In this document: positions 11,943-23,699 of the stretch, piece by piece | How positions within the stretch are numbered: the first letter of the stretch is position 1 | Layout: every line of letters starts with the position of its first letter | Source: Hibiscus mutabilis | Lineage: Eukaryota; Streptophyta; Magnoliopsida; Malvales; Malvaceae | Assembly (NCBI GenBank): GCA_019671005.1 | Contig: CM033719.1 | Span: 22,184,750-22,248,749 of the forward strand | Reading direction: 5' to 3' | Length of the DNA stretch: 64,000 nucleotides | The notes under the pieces: generated by a model | The model's database searches: none | What the model saw: only the letters and a program-made list of their open reading frames with translations | Told to the model about the DNA's origin: nothing | Position numbers and translations under genes: made by a program

Positions 11943-13241
11943 TGTAGCGATGTTTTTTTCTCGCTAAAAAAAGATGCGTGTTTTTATTTTGTTTGGAAAT
12001 TATTGAATTCCGCGTGGGATTTTTATAAAACCCGCATTTTATTTAAAATTGGAGTCGCCACCGGCCACTCAAGGTGGACCGAACACCGTAGAAAACCAGA
12101 GATTTTGAAATATCGGGTTCGGGAGTCGGTTACGGATGGGGAAGGATTAGCACCCCCACACCGCCCAAAATTGGTACTTTAATAATTACCGCTTTATTAA
12201 TATTAGACTTTCCGGATTAAAGTGATAATTAAATTAAAATTTGGTTATATGTGCGAGTAAATTTTAAAGACCCCGTTATTCGAGAGTAAACGCCCAACCA
12301 CTATCACTACGCCTGATACTGGCCCCGTTTACGCTCGAATAAAAGGGCACCGCATTGACAAATTATATGTTCGTTATGCAAACTTAAAAAAACATGGCAA
12401 ATATAAATAAATACATTGCGATAAAAATATACATAAATACTAACATAATAAAATACTAATATAACATAAATAAGATACTAATCTAAAACATACATACATA
12501 CATACATAACTATTAATTTAACACATAAATAAAAACATATCTAACATAAATAAAATACTAATCTAAAACATACATACATAAATATTAATCTAACTTATAA
12601 AAACAAATCTAACATAAATAAAATATTAATATAAAACATACATACATAAATATTAATCTAACTTATAAATAAAAACATATCTAACATAAATAAAATATTA
12701 ATATAAAACATGAATTTAAAGCATACTAATCTAAAACATAGATAAACATACAAATTAAAAACACAATTTTAAACTAACTACTACTTCATTAAAGTATAAA
12801 AATTACAACATAAATAAAAAGTAAAGAAAATATACCTAACTAGGAGTTCGAATGACGAACCCCGACTGGACCCCACCGAGATCTACCACGACCTCTCCAA
12901 AAAATTAACTAAATCGGACCCAAAATAGGACTCCGATCGAACCGGTTAGGACCGAGGGGACTACCCCTTGGCCCTGGGGTAGCCGAGAGCACTGCTCTCT
13001 TATTGGCCACCCCACCGATTCAAATTGCTTTGTTGCCTCAATTCCAATTTTCAATTGCCCCCCACCCCATGCCTTTATATATGCAATGGGGTGGTTAAAA
13101 GGGTGACGTGGACCACCCACAACCACATAAATTCCCTTTTTTTAAATATATTTATTTATTTTTTTATTTTTTTATATTAATAATATTACTGTTACAATAA
13201 TACTAAAAATACTAAAACCCAGACAAAAATGAGTGATTACA
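11943..13241 (-). mobile_element. 5' LTR of the non-autonomous element (1299 bp)
   Basis: Near-identical to 6631-7925. The only visible length changes are an extra CATACATA near 12490 and small differences in the A/T run near 13140. The end GAGTGATTACA is followed by the target duplication GAAAG and the resumed solo LTR sequence. Confidence 0.88.
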
Positions 13242-13757
13242 GAAAGCTTGCAGATAGAAATTCGAATTATTGCCTCACTAAGTAAATACTTAGCGTGTAA
13301 CTGTTTTACACGTAAGAAAGAAGAAATGGTTGGAGTAAGGAGCATAAACATAGATCATCAATCAATAACAGGTACATCAGTATCAGTAAGATATTTTTTG
13401 ACACTGTTTGATATTTACTAGTTGGCATGTATATTAAAATGATATGACTGCTCTGATAGAATTTGTATTTTATGTGGTATCTTGATGAATTTTAAATCAG
13501 GCAGTTTTATTAATTATATAAAGTTAAATTAAATTAATAAGTTGTTGCCTGAAATTAAACTCGATTTAAAGATTAAAATATTATATTTAAACTATACGCG
13601 ATTAACTACATTTGTAAATAGAAACTAAATATATTGTAATATTTTTTGAAGAATCAAAATTTTTACCGAGTTACAAATGTAGAGGGTTTTACAAATGTTT
13701 TGTGATATCTCTGACTCGTATTCAGCTATGAATACGGGAAAGGGGTATTACAATGTT

Positions 13758-14765
13758 TCTTATTGCCGAAATTACATATAGAAATAGGGCGAGGAGTTTT
13801 TAAACTACACACGCTACCAGTCAGAACTATTAATGTTACAGGTCCCACACTCCGATAACTCTAATAAATAAACTTATTTTTAGGCCTATTTCCAGACGAG
13901 TTGACAAACTTGGCTGAACAAATGTGTCTGATTGCTTCTTGACTTGACCAACATTTTGAAGTTCCTCCTCTCATGCGTGCCACTATCCTCTCAACAGTTT
14001 TAGCTCAACCAACCATCTCGCTGAACACCTTATGATGATGTGTAGCAACTTCTCTCTGAGGCGGTAGACGAAGCCTGTTCAAAAACCAATCACACTTTAT
14101 CTTTTTCAGTCGCAACGGACCCATAAGCATATTTGGCCAACATCCGAAACTCTATCTCATAGTCATTTACTAACATATTGTTCTGCTTAAGTTCATGAAA
14201 TCATCACGGCACTTTGCCAAAAACTCAAATTTAACATAACGATCCTGAAAAGCCTGCCAGAAAAACTCCCATGTGACATGACTAGGTAGAACAATATCAT
14301 CCACAAACTCCCACCAATTTTGTGCTTCACCCTCTAACAGTGATACAACGGCCCTCTATTTTTGACTGACAGGGTAATTCATCTCAACAAACAATCTTTG
14401 TAACTTCTTTAGCCAAAACTCTGCATCAGCTGGATGTGTACCGATTTTACCCTTAAACAATTTCATCACCACAACTTTAAATTCTATAGATATGGGTTTC
14501 CTCGGACCCTCTGATAGGCGAAAATGACTCATCAACTCACAGTTCACCGTGGCACTTTCCAACTGAACTGTATTAGTGTCCTCAATATCAAGTGAGTCAT
14601 CACTTCCAGTCCGATGTCTTCTCAACGGATCACTCTCATTATCTGATATATCATTCTGATTTTTCTGTTAGATCAACAGAAGGCAGGTGACCACCACCAG
14701 AAGTGGTGGTACGGCCTCAACCACAAACTCGACCAATCACAAAGCTAGCACTCCTACGTGGTAGC
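13758..14765 (-). pseudogene. gag remnant, unit B
   Basis: Second copy of the gag remnant seen at 1-1247. The longest open part (14625 to 14356, 89 codons) includes MKLFKGKIGTHPADAEFWLK and continues to MNYPVSQK. The next stretch on the minus strand encodes LLEGEAQNWWEFVDD and TWEFFWQAFQDRYV, clear retrotransposon gag domain features, with frameshifts. The start codon of unit A is changed to ATA here, so this copy has also lost its start. Unit B therefore keeps more of the domain but cannot be translated whole. Confidence 0.7.
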
Positions 14766-14985
14766 ATAATAGACTATCTATAAAAAGGTAAGAGCCTAGA
14801 GTCAAATTCGGTACTGGAGTCTCGAATTAAAAATACGTACAAAGTAATTCAATAAAAATCAACTAAAATCATAGTGAGTTTTTTTTGAAAATTCCCATTT
14901 ACCCAAAATATTTCTAATGCATGCAAAGGTCAAAAATATTTTGAAAACAACTTTTGTGAGCCTCACAGTCCGTGGGTTGAACTTA

Positions 14986-14997
14986 GCTCTGATACCA
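14986..14997 (-). other. Primer binding site, tRNA-Met type
   Basis: TGGTATCAGAGC on the minus strand, 5 bases from the LTR start at 15003, identical in sequence and spacing to the site at 1455-1466. Confidence 0.85.
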
Positions 14998-15002
14998 TTA
15001 AA

Positions 15003-17529
15003 TGTAATCCCCTAAACTCGGCCCTAAAAAAATAGGCAGAATCTAGAAAGTTGTGTTTGAAAACTTTTCCCTCAAGTAACACATTTTAGGTTTACTTATT
15101 TATAAAACAAAATAATTATCAAATAATAATAATGATCGTAAAATATCTCAATGATTTATGAAATTCAACCGTTAAAACATATTCCGAATATCTTTTAAAA
15201 CATCTAATTAAAAATCTAAAGATGCATGCGGAAACATAATCCTAAATTTAATGTCCAAAAGTATGATTGCATAAATGTCCCAAATCATAAAATATTAATC
15301 TAAAAGTCTAAATAAAATAGTTCATACTGATGATTAAATATCCGAGTAAAACGCGAGATGCACCAAGTACAAAGTCGCCTAAGAGTCTGAGTATCTGAAA
15401 GAGAAGGACTATGAGGGTGTAAGCTAAAGAGCTTAGTGTGTCTCTAAAGTGCAAACAAACACAAAATCAAAATATTATTCAATTTTCTGATAAAGTCTTT
15501 TGAAAACACATTAAATCAAAATAAATCTTATCATAATGAAATGATGTCTGAGCACATGAAGTCTTAGTACCCAATCTCCGATACACCAACCCAAGAGTAA
15601 GGTTCCCCGGAACCTACTCCCTCAATCGTCACCATCCGAAGTGGAACTCAACCCGAAGGGTAGAACCACTAATCCGAAACAAAATTTAGCCCTTAGTGTG
15701 TCTCTAAAGTGCAAACAAACACAAAATCAAAATATTATTCAATTTTCTGATAAAGTCTTTTGAAAACACATTAAACCAAAATAAATCTTATTATAATGAA
15801 ATGATGTCTGAGCACATGAAGTCTTAGTACCCAATCTCCGATACACCAACCCAAGAGTAAGGTTCCCCGGAACCTACTCCCTCCATCGTCACCATCCGAA
15901 GTGGAACTCAACCCGAAGGGTAGAACCACTAATCCGAAACAAAATTTAGCCCTTAGTATGAACCCGCTAAACTTCCCCGAATACTCTCAATCCGTATACC
16001 CCCAATATTATGATGCCGATGTTAAAATCTGAATCTCATCCGAAACTTGAATTGTTAAAATTCAACTTACACAATCTTATAAATCTAGTGTTTCACAATT
16101 CCCGTAAATCTGATATTTCACAATTTTGTAAATATGATTTTTAGTTAAAACATAGTCTGATATGCTATGCACGATAATAGAAAACTTTCACAAATCACAA
16201 CACAGAACAAGTCACGCAAGATGCAAAAATCTCATTTCACACAAGTATATAGCATAGTAAGAAAAATATAGGTTTATAGCACAATAAGAGACATACCTTA
16301 AGCGGTCAAAAGTTCTATCATCGAAAAGGACGAGTGTCAGGCTCGAGTCCAATTCCAAGCACAACCGAATCAGAACCTACAAGGTAAGAATCTTACATTT
16401 ATAACTCTTAGTAATACTAAGATACTGACTAAAAACATAATACTAGTTTGGAAGCATACTCACGTGAAGACCTCGAAAGACGTGCACGGTCAGACCGATA
16501 GGGCAAAGGAGGTGGCAGTTCACAATGATTCGGTTGAACAATTTAGGTGAGACATGAATTAGTCAAAATAGTTCAGTTCAGAAAGTTTAGATCGATTCAC
16601 AAAACAACACAGTACGAATTAGGTACATGTACTAGTCGAATCGAATGATTCAAACACTAATAATAGACAATATAATTTTTTATAAGAAATGTATCCTGAA
16701 TAATTGTAACATTAGTTACGATAATTGAATATACAAATCTATATAAATAAATCAAAACTTTAACAACATCTCCTTACAAACATATTTGTCAAAAGTAGTA
16801 TAATACACATTAAAACAATACCTTTATATATATGTTTAAAAATTGTATCGGTATATAGATATATTTAATAATAATAATTAAAAAACAAAAGACAACAGAT
16901 TATGATTAGAGACAAAACAAAAACTTATATTTGTAACCATACTATTCACTAATTGAAATAAGGGTACGCATAGATGATTTTAGATTTACGAATCTCGGGT
17001 TGGACAGATTCGAGGTAGAAGAGTGAGCCACGAAGGGAACTCATGATCCATGGATGGCTTGACGAATCGAATTAGAAAATGAGGTTCAAGGGTTACCATG
17101 GGGTGTCAAAGTGAACTGTATGGGAGAAGCCAACATACGAATGCACAGACGCGAGAGGAGGGAGCTATGTTGGTGCGCTAACGGCAGCACAGAAACCAGG
17201 GAAAAGAATAGGTTAAATAGGTGTACATTCTCCAATCTTTTGGCTAAATTATTACATAAGTCCTTGACTTTTTAGGTTTCACGAGGTAGGCACATAATTC
17301 CAGCATGTTTGCAAAACGAGATCTAAATTTCTGATTTGACTTTAATAGGCCACCAAATTGATTAAAAACACAATTTAATTCCTGAATACAATTAAAGTGC
17401 TAAACCAAATTCCCAAATTCTATGGTTCCAATTAGGGGTTACAAATATTTTCCCCAAATTTTAAGGTTCTGAATTAGGGATTTCAAAAAAATTAGGGATT
17501 TTTGAATTGGGAAATTTTTGGGTGTTACA
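15003..17529 (-). mobile_element. 5' LTR of unit B (2527 bp)
   Basis: Starts TGTAATCCCC and ends GGGTGTTACA on the plus strand. It matches 1472-2880 except for an extra block at about 15075-16185, which contains a 260-bp tandem duplication. Either the LTR at 1472 lost this block or this copy gained it. The identical flanks of the gap in the shorter copy favour a deletion there (inference). Confidence 0.8.
15433..15952. repeat. 260-bp tandem duplication inside the LTR
   Basis: TTAGTGTGTCTCTAAAGTGC begins at 15433 and again at 15693. A third partial start (TTAGTATG) is at 15953, so two full units of exactly 260 bp. The copies differ at only a few bases, so the duplication is younger than the LTR. 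Confidence 0.9.
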
Positions 17530-18060
17530 CGTCTCTACTCATCCCGCACTCGTTTCTACGGGAGTGTCACAATAACTCCACTCCTTAGAGTTGTTTCTCC
17601 AAGAGTACAAGATGCCTCAACCCAGTTCCCGACCGTTCCTCCAAGGATATAAGATGTATATATATTTCTGTAAGGGTGTTGAGATATTTCACCCATATTA
17701 AACATGTTACCCTAAGGGTGTCGAGATACCTCCACTCATATCACACCTAATTCTCCAAACCTATATTGCATATGGTCGTGACACATTAAAGTAATTCCCC
17801 AAGGATAACGTGTAGAATACAGACCGAACAAGCTGATAGGGAAGATAATTCTAAAATAACATAGTTTGATGCTATAAATTCATTACAATAATCTCATAAA
17901 AAAGAATACAGACTGGACAAGTTAAAATGTGCCCGAAAGACAAATCACCAAGTGTGTACAACAGGAGGACAAATTTATTAATATCGCAAACAGCTACAAA
18001 ATTGCAATATAGTAGTCCCACCTCCTGATGGGTTAATAATTCCAAAAAACCTAAAATTTT
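17530..18060. other. Non-coding, weak internal repeats
   Basis: Right flank of the gag-only array. Loose repeats of a CCAAGGRTATAAGATG / CCCTAAGGGTGTCGAGATA kind occur between 17620 and 17820. No open frame of note and no recognised element end. Confidence 0.5.
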
Positions 18061-20400
18061 CATTCATTCTCTGGGGTGCCCTCCAACCTAGGATATGGAG
18101 CCCGCCTACCAGGATCGAAGGATCCCTAATCTCATCTATATGTATATAAGACAATAACTTGGCACATGCATCCTCCCAAGACTCGCCCGAGGGGTTCTAA
18201 ACATCAAAATTCACCCTAGTTTCTACAATATCCCAACAATAGAGGAAATCCAGATTACTTAACTTTAATGGCTCCATGGCCACCTAGACCACACACATTA
18301 ATCCATATTAACATTGGTTTGTAAAGTTCTCAAACTCCACCAATCGTTCATCCGTATCGGCTCTCACAGCTTCTTTCGTACTGACTTCCTACTCTAGGTA
18401 TTAGATTCTCTCTTCCAAAGCTTTTTTTTTGTCCCACATCCGAGCATCTCCCCAGTTTTCTCTTTTACCCCTATGGCAACCTTAATAACTAGCCCTTTTT
18501 GCTCATGAGTAGATTTCTAAACAAGCGTACACTTCTTTCACTTTCCAATGACCGTCATCTCAGTCTTTTTTAGGTTGTCACAGATCTCACCTAGTTATTG
18601 TCATGAAACTGCCATATCTTGGGTTATTGAGGCAACTTTATTATTGGTCTCGAAAAGATCTTTCTCCTTATAGGAGCCACAAGCAACATAAGAGTTACTA
18701 TTCCCTAATTAAATAAAGTGTATAACATTATCACATGCACATACCTGAGATGGGCAGCAGAGGACTTGATGCTTCTCCACCACCGACACCTAGCATTGAC
18801 TGCCCCTTAGCAACAGCCAAAGTTAGGGGAATAAGTACCTCTTTTGACACATCCACTGCAAGTTCAGGTGCATCTCTAGCTAGTTTGACCATTTTCCCCA
18901 AACCACTTCTACCCACCGAAATCTCAAGCGAGGGCATTCTTTCTTTTCTACAACCCAAGAAAGCAGCCCTCACTCATGATGGTCTTCGTAGTTCCTACCC
19001 CGCCGACCCATACGGATTCATAACTATAGTGTCCCCAACATTATTCGAATGAGCATTTCCCTTCCCTCGTAGATGGATTGATAAGACCATCTTTAAAGAC
19101 ACCTCCAGCACCACGTAGAACCTAACACCCTCTAGAATCACTATGTTAAAAGGGACGTCTCTTGCAAACCTCCCATCATCTTTGACATCATTCTTCAGCG
19201 ACAGCTCACACCAAGATTTGAACTCATTTACGAAAGTTTTCTCCCCTCTCACATGAGGTAGAGCTGAGATTGAGCCAACTAATCCTAGCTCGACTAGAAT
19301 TCCTAAGGCTTTAGAGCTTTAATCTTTCACGTCCATACTTATTAGCCAGCTCAAACCCTTCTCCGTTCCTATCTTTAGAGTTGAGTTTTCTCCTCTGTTT
19401 ACCCTATGGAGCACTAGGACTAGCTACCACTTCCTGTGCGAACAATACCCATAGCTAACCAATGAGTACTTAGGCCAGTTTATCTATCTTGTTGTAGGGC
19501 TACAGAGTTATACTCGTCAAGATACTCAAAGAAATAGCGTAATCCTCCTTCAGCTGCGAAATGTTATAGCCATTGGGACTATGCCCTCGGAGGCATATTT
19601 TGAAGACACATCGAAGGGTGATATCCCTTTCCATATTAACCTATTTCCATTTCATCAAAATGACAATCTGCTTCACTTCATCCTTTGACAATACATAGAT
19701 TGACACCATAACATCCTCCTCAGGCACCCTCTATCTCAGAGGAAACTCAAGCCTTCACCCTGCCTCCACGTCACCTTAATATACTTAAGATAGTTTATAA
19801 TCAACTTGTCGAAGCTGTTCCACCTTTCGATCAAATCTATTATACAGTTGTTCTTCCCACCAGCTTCATAAAACTCAACAACCTCGAAGAGCTCTTCGAA
19901 ATTAGGCTAAGGGTAAAAAGCCTTCTCAAAACCATCACCAATGGCTTCAAAATCTCCTCCGTGTATTTAAGAAGATAGCTAATGATGAGTCACTAGGATA
20001 CCCCCTTTAGATGTCCCAGAGCCAAACCATATTCGGCCAGTAGATCACAAACTAACCAATATAGGGAAAATTAGAACCCAACCTTGAATAGAAACAATGA
20101 CAGAAAACATTATTCTATAGCCATATCCTATCCCTCGCCGTGGTCACTTAAGTAGAACATTCCTGTTAGAATCTTAGATTTGAACTCAAAGTTTAACCAT
20201 TGTAGCCCACGAAACTCCAGCAGCCTCTTCGCCTCGTGCTCAACTACACTACACTCAACCTCGATTCCAACCATATCAACAACCTTGTTCACATCCATTT
20301 TCTTCTCCAAAGCCTTCAGCTTCTCATCATTTTGGTCAAATAAGTAGAATGACAAAAATTCAAGAAAGAACTTATTATCTCAAAAATCAACAACAAATTA
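18061..20400 (-). pseudogene. Unrecognised decayed coding region
   Basis: Open stretches on the minus strand at 20355-20128, 19252-18995 and 18973-18731 are joined by coding-like sequence with scattered stops. Readable parts include PNFEELFEVVEFYEAGGKN, VMVSIYVLSKDEVKQIVI, FVNEFKSWCELSLKND and FLGCRKERMPSLEISVGRSG. Near 18440-18300 the frame turns into a charged heptad-like run (KALEERI, EVSTKEAVRADTDERLVEFE) suggesting a coiled coil. An N-terminal globular part followed by a coiled coil resembles the gag-like ORF of some plant gypsy transposons, but I do not recognise the family and give no function. It could also be a captured gene fragment. Confidence 0.4.
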
Positions 20401-20769
20401 GTGAAAATAGGATTCCACTTTGCCCTTAATTTATAATCCACATAGTGGGATGTTTCGAAAGCCCGCAAGCCATAGCATTTCATTTTGACAACATTCAGCT
20501 ATTGATGGCCTATATTCTCATAAAATAGCCCTATAAAAGAGGAAATTGATGCAGTATTTGCAAGCACGACTTTTTATCTTTAGCCTTAGTTTATGCCACT
20601 TTATGACACTCTTTCAACTAAGGAAGACTGGCGTTGTAACTCTGCCAAACGCATCTAAAAAATTGACCCTGCCTTCATATTATGCTCTATGAATCACGGA
20701 GTTGGAGCTCTTTCCCTGGACACTTGTATACCTCCGTCCGTGCCACTTTATTCCACTTTATGTGTTCAA
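20401..20769. other. Non-coding junction before the copia fragment
   Basis: No open frame and no LTR ends. The copia reading frame loses its similarity at about 20770, so this is a broken junction rather than the natural end of that element. Confidence 0.45.
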
Positions 20770-21200
20770 TGACCACTTTCTTTTCTTTAACACGTTCCCT
20801 TATAGCTAGATACTTAATGTCGATATGTTTACTTCGACTTTCACTTTTTTTTTATTCTTAGCCATAAAGACAACAACTAAATTGTCACAATATATCCTTA
20901 ATGGCCTAAAATTGAATCTATAAGTTTAAGCCCAAAATGAAGCTCTTTAACCATACTCTATGTGAGGTAGCCTCAAACACGAAATGAACTTGGCCTCTAT
21001 AGTAGAAGTGGTAGTTAAGGTCTGCTTGATGCTATTCCAAGGTATAGCTCTACCAGTAAACATAAATATGTAACCCGATGTTGATTTACGTGAATTAACA
21101 TAGCCAACAAATTCCAAATCTGAGTAGCCAACCACCTCCAAATGGTCAAATCATTTGTACTTAAGCATGTATTTCTTTGTCCCTTTGAGGTATCTCAAAA
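20770..21200 (-). pseudogene. copia RNase H, 3' truncated
   Basis: Contains VVGYSDLEFVGYVNSRKSTS, then GYIFMFTGRAIPWNSIKQTL and STIEAKFIS, the standard copia RNase H. Further on, RPLRIYCDN and ESRSKHIDIKYLAIRERVK give the remaining catalytic region. Sequence similarity ends near 20770, about 20 residues before the normal C-terminus. Confidence 0.8.
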
Positions 21201-21299
21201 CTTTCTTTGTAGCTTTTCAGTGGTCCATACCTGAATTACTCTAATATTTTCCCAATATCCCAACGACAAATACAATGTCAAGTCTTGCACAGACTTGAG

Positions 21300-22650
21300 C
21301 ATACATCAGGTTTCCAACAACAAAATCATATAGAATGTTTTTCATTTGTTCCATCTCAAATTTGTTGGTTAGGTTTCTTGAGATAGACCTAAGACTTTGT
21401 TGGTATAGGTTTCTTGAGATAGACCTAAGACACCTTTATGTGTATCATGATGGATCTTAATGCCAATGACATAAGATGCATCACCCATATCTTTCATATC
21501 AAATTTTTTAGAAAAAAATGTTTCACCTCATGTAGCATACCCCTGTCATTTGTTACAAGTAAAATATCATCCACATATAGAATAAGAAAACAAATTTTAC
21601 TCCCACTGACCTTCTGGTATATACATTGATCCATGATATTCTCAACAAAACCAAATGAAGATATAACTTCATGGAATTTCAAATACCACTGATGGGAGGC
21701 TTGTTTCAATCCATATATAGATTTCTTTAACTTACAAACAAACTATTCACCATCACTAGGGGAAAACCCCTATGGTTGTTTCATATATACCTCTTCCTCT
21801 AGGTCACCATTAAGTAAGGCAATTTTCACATCCATTTTTTGTAACTCAAGGTCAAATTGAGATACTAATGCTAGCACAATGCATAAGGAATCTTTTTTAG
21901 ATACTTGACTAAAAGTCTTAGTGTAATCGATTCATTCTCGCTGAATGAATCCTTTAGCAACGAGTCTTGCTTTATATCTTTCTATGTTGCCTTTTGAGTC
22001 TATTTTTGGTTTGAAGACCCGTTTACATCCAATGGCTTTTACACCATCAGGCAAGGATACAAGGTCTCAAAATTCATTTCTTTTCATAGAATTCATTTTA
22101 TCTTTCATAGCATCATACCCTCATGGCTTGTGAAAATGACTCATGGTCATTTTTAGCTCCAATATTATAGTTAGATTCTTGTAAATAGACAACATAATTA
22201 CTAAAAACTGCTAATTTTCTATCTCTAGTAGATCTTCTTAATGTTGAATCAACATGTTCTTATGGATTGTGTTGTCTAACTTGTTGTTCAATAATTTTTG
22301 GACTTTTTTGAACAACTTGATCTACTAGAGTGTTTTCAGTAGATTGTGGAACTTCATTGAGTGGTTGTTCAACACTCGGTTGAGCTTGAGGGGTGTTATA
22401 TATGATAACCAATCTCACTTGAAGTGGATGGTTGATTTACGGGTATTGAATCCTAAGACAGATCACTTCCATTGATTAAGTTATTCTCAAGAAATTTTGC
22501 ATTTCTTGATTCCACAATTCTAGTGTCGTTAGGTGGACAATATAATCTGTAACCTTTGAACCTTTCAGCATATCCAATGAAATACACACTAATGGTCATT
22601 GGGACCAGTTTCTTTTCTTGTGGGTTATAAACTTCCACTTCAGACAAACA
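21300..22650 (-). pseudogene. copia reverse transcriptase and linker
   Basis: After the integrase comes the linker (VYNPQEKKLVPMTISVYFIG, FKGYRLYCP), then the polymerase domain with stops. The catalytic box is intact: ILYVDDILLV at about 21590-21560, preceded by MKQASHQWYLKFHEVISSFG and followed by VKHFF. YVDD is the copia form of the polymerase active site. Confidence 0.82.
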
Positions 22651-22734
22651 ACCCCATATGTGTATATGTCACAAACTCAGTTTCTGACCTTTGAATAACT
22701 CAAAAGGTGTATTTGGGACAACCTTGTTTGGAAC

Positions 22735-23408
22735 CTAATTTAATATATACGCAATCGTTTTGAGAGCTTCAACCCATAAGGACTTAGGTAGCTTAGAGCT
22801 ACTAAGCATACTTTGCACCATATTCATTAAAGTTCGGTTTCTTCTTTCTGTAACACCATTATGATCAGGCGAGCCTGGCATGGTGTATTGGGCAACTAAA
22901 CCATTATCTTGAAGAAACTTTGCAAATGGATCAGGTACTTGTCCATCATCAGTGTTACTACCATAATACTCACCACCTCTATCGGTTCTCACGATCTTTA
23001 TTTGCTTACCGCATTTTTTCTCTACTTCAGCATTGAAAACCTTAAAAGCTTCTAATGCTTAACTTTTATGATGAAGCATGTAGAGATACATGTATCGTGA
23101 GTAATCATTTATGAAAGTGATGCAGTATTTCTAACCTTGCACATATATATATATGGGCAACATATATCAGAATGGATGATTTCCAATATGGTTGAACTAC
23201 TCTTAGCACCTTTCTTTAACTTGTTAGTCTGTTTGCCCTTAATGCAGCCTACACAAGTATTAAAATCATTAAAATCTAAGGTATTGAGTACCCCATCATT
23301 TACTAATTTTTTAATCCTTTCAATGCAGATATATCCTAATATCTGGTACCATAAAGTAGAGGAATCTTCATTTATAACACAACGCTTAATACCAGTTTGA
23401 ATGTGCAT
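22735..23408 (-). pseudogene. copia integrase
   Basis: The pre-integrase zinc-binding part reads TLWYQILGYICIERIKKLVN and CVGCIKGKQTNK. In intact members two histidines lie in the first motif (WHRRLGH); both are replaced here. The catalytic core keeps the first acidic residue (EIIHSDICCP), then RTDRGGEYYG and SPDHNGVTERRNRTL, the D...E part of the DDE triad. A frameshift separates 23109 from 22992. Confidence 0.8.
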
Positions 23409-23699
23409 AAGATTATGAGTGGCATTATTTTGTAAATCAATAAAGTAAAGACCATCACATAAAATTCCATTTCCAACAATTTCAGATTTATAAAATAAAC
23501 TGAATCCAACATTTAAAAAATTAAAAACAATACCTCAAGGGCACAAGTCTTGAAACAAAAATTAAATTTCTAGAGAAATTAGAAATATAAAAAGTCTTTT
23601 CTAAAATTAAAACAAAGCTATTGGTAAGAACTAATTCATAGGTCCTAATAGCTTCCACATGCAATTGCATTTTGTTTCCCGAATAGATGTGTCACTCAG

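Larger units (their letters stand above)
6631..13241 (-). mobile_element. Young non-autonomous Ogre/Tat-like LTR element
   Basis: Complete element of 6611 bp with two LTRs (6631-7925, 11943-13241) and the target duplication GAAAG (6626-6630, 13242-13246). By eye the LTRs differ at about 20-25 sites and one short indel, near 98 percent identity, so insertion was recent. On the minus strand the order is 5' LTR, primer site TGGCGACTCCGCTGGGGAT, a leader shared with the Ogre-like element at 58139, about 3.5 kb of internal DNA without gag or pol, a purine tract and the 3' LTR. The internal region is dominated by tandem arrays. It must have moved using another element's proteins (inference). The copy at 55194 belongs to the type that could supply them. 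Confidence 0.88.
3326..13752 (+). mobile_element. Solo LTR, Tekay type, split by nested element
   Basis: Starts TGTAATACCCC at 3326 and ends GGGGTATTACA at 13752: a perfect 11-bp terminal inverted repeat. The 5-bp target duplication ATGTT lies on both sides (3321-3325 and 13753-13757). After removing the nested element (6631-13246) about 3.8 kb remain, with no internal coding region, primer site or second LTR copy, so this is a solo LTR left by LTR-LTR recombination. The length and TGTAAYACC start fit the Tekay/Del chromovirus group (family memory, not proven). Around 4310-4386 a purine-rich leader ends in TTTTCAG/GTAATT, a good splice donor. The LTR at 40330 has a similar arrangement, so I take the sense strand as plus. 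Confidence 0.8.
1..17529 (-). mobile_element. Tandem gag-only Ty3/gypsy element, interrupted
   Basis: Reading on the minus strand, the order is LTR (17529 to 15003), primer binding site, gag remnant, short 3' end with polypurine tract, LTR (2880 to 1472), primer binding site and a second gag remnant that leaves the window at position 1. The sequence at 1-320 repeats that at 3100-3325, and 320-2880 repeats 13753-17529, so two units lie head to tail and share the middle LTR. No protease, integrase or reverse transcriptase is seen between gag and the polypurine tract, so the family looks gag-only, or both units inherited the same deletion. The block 3326-13757 is a later insertion. The shared-LTR arrangement is what unequal recombination between LTRs produces (inference). 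Confidence 0.75.

Noticed and set aside
23137..23400. 87-codon plus-strand frame
   Set aside because: Exact antisense of the copia integrase region.
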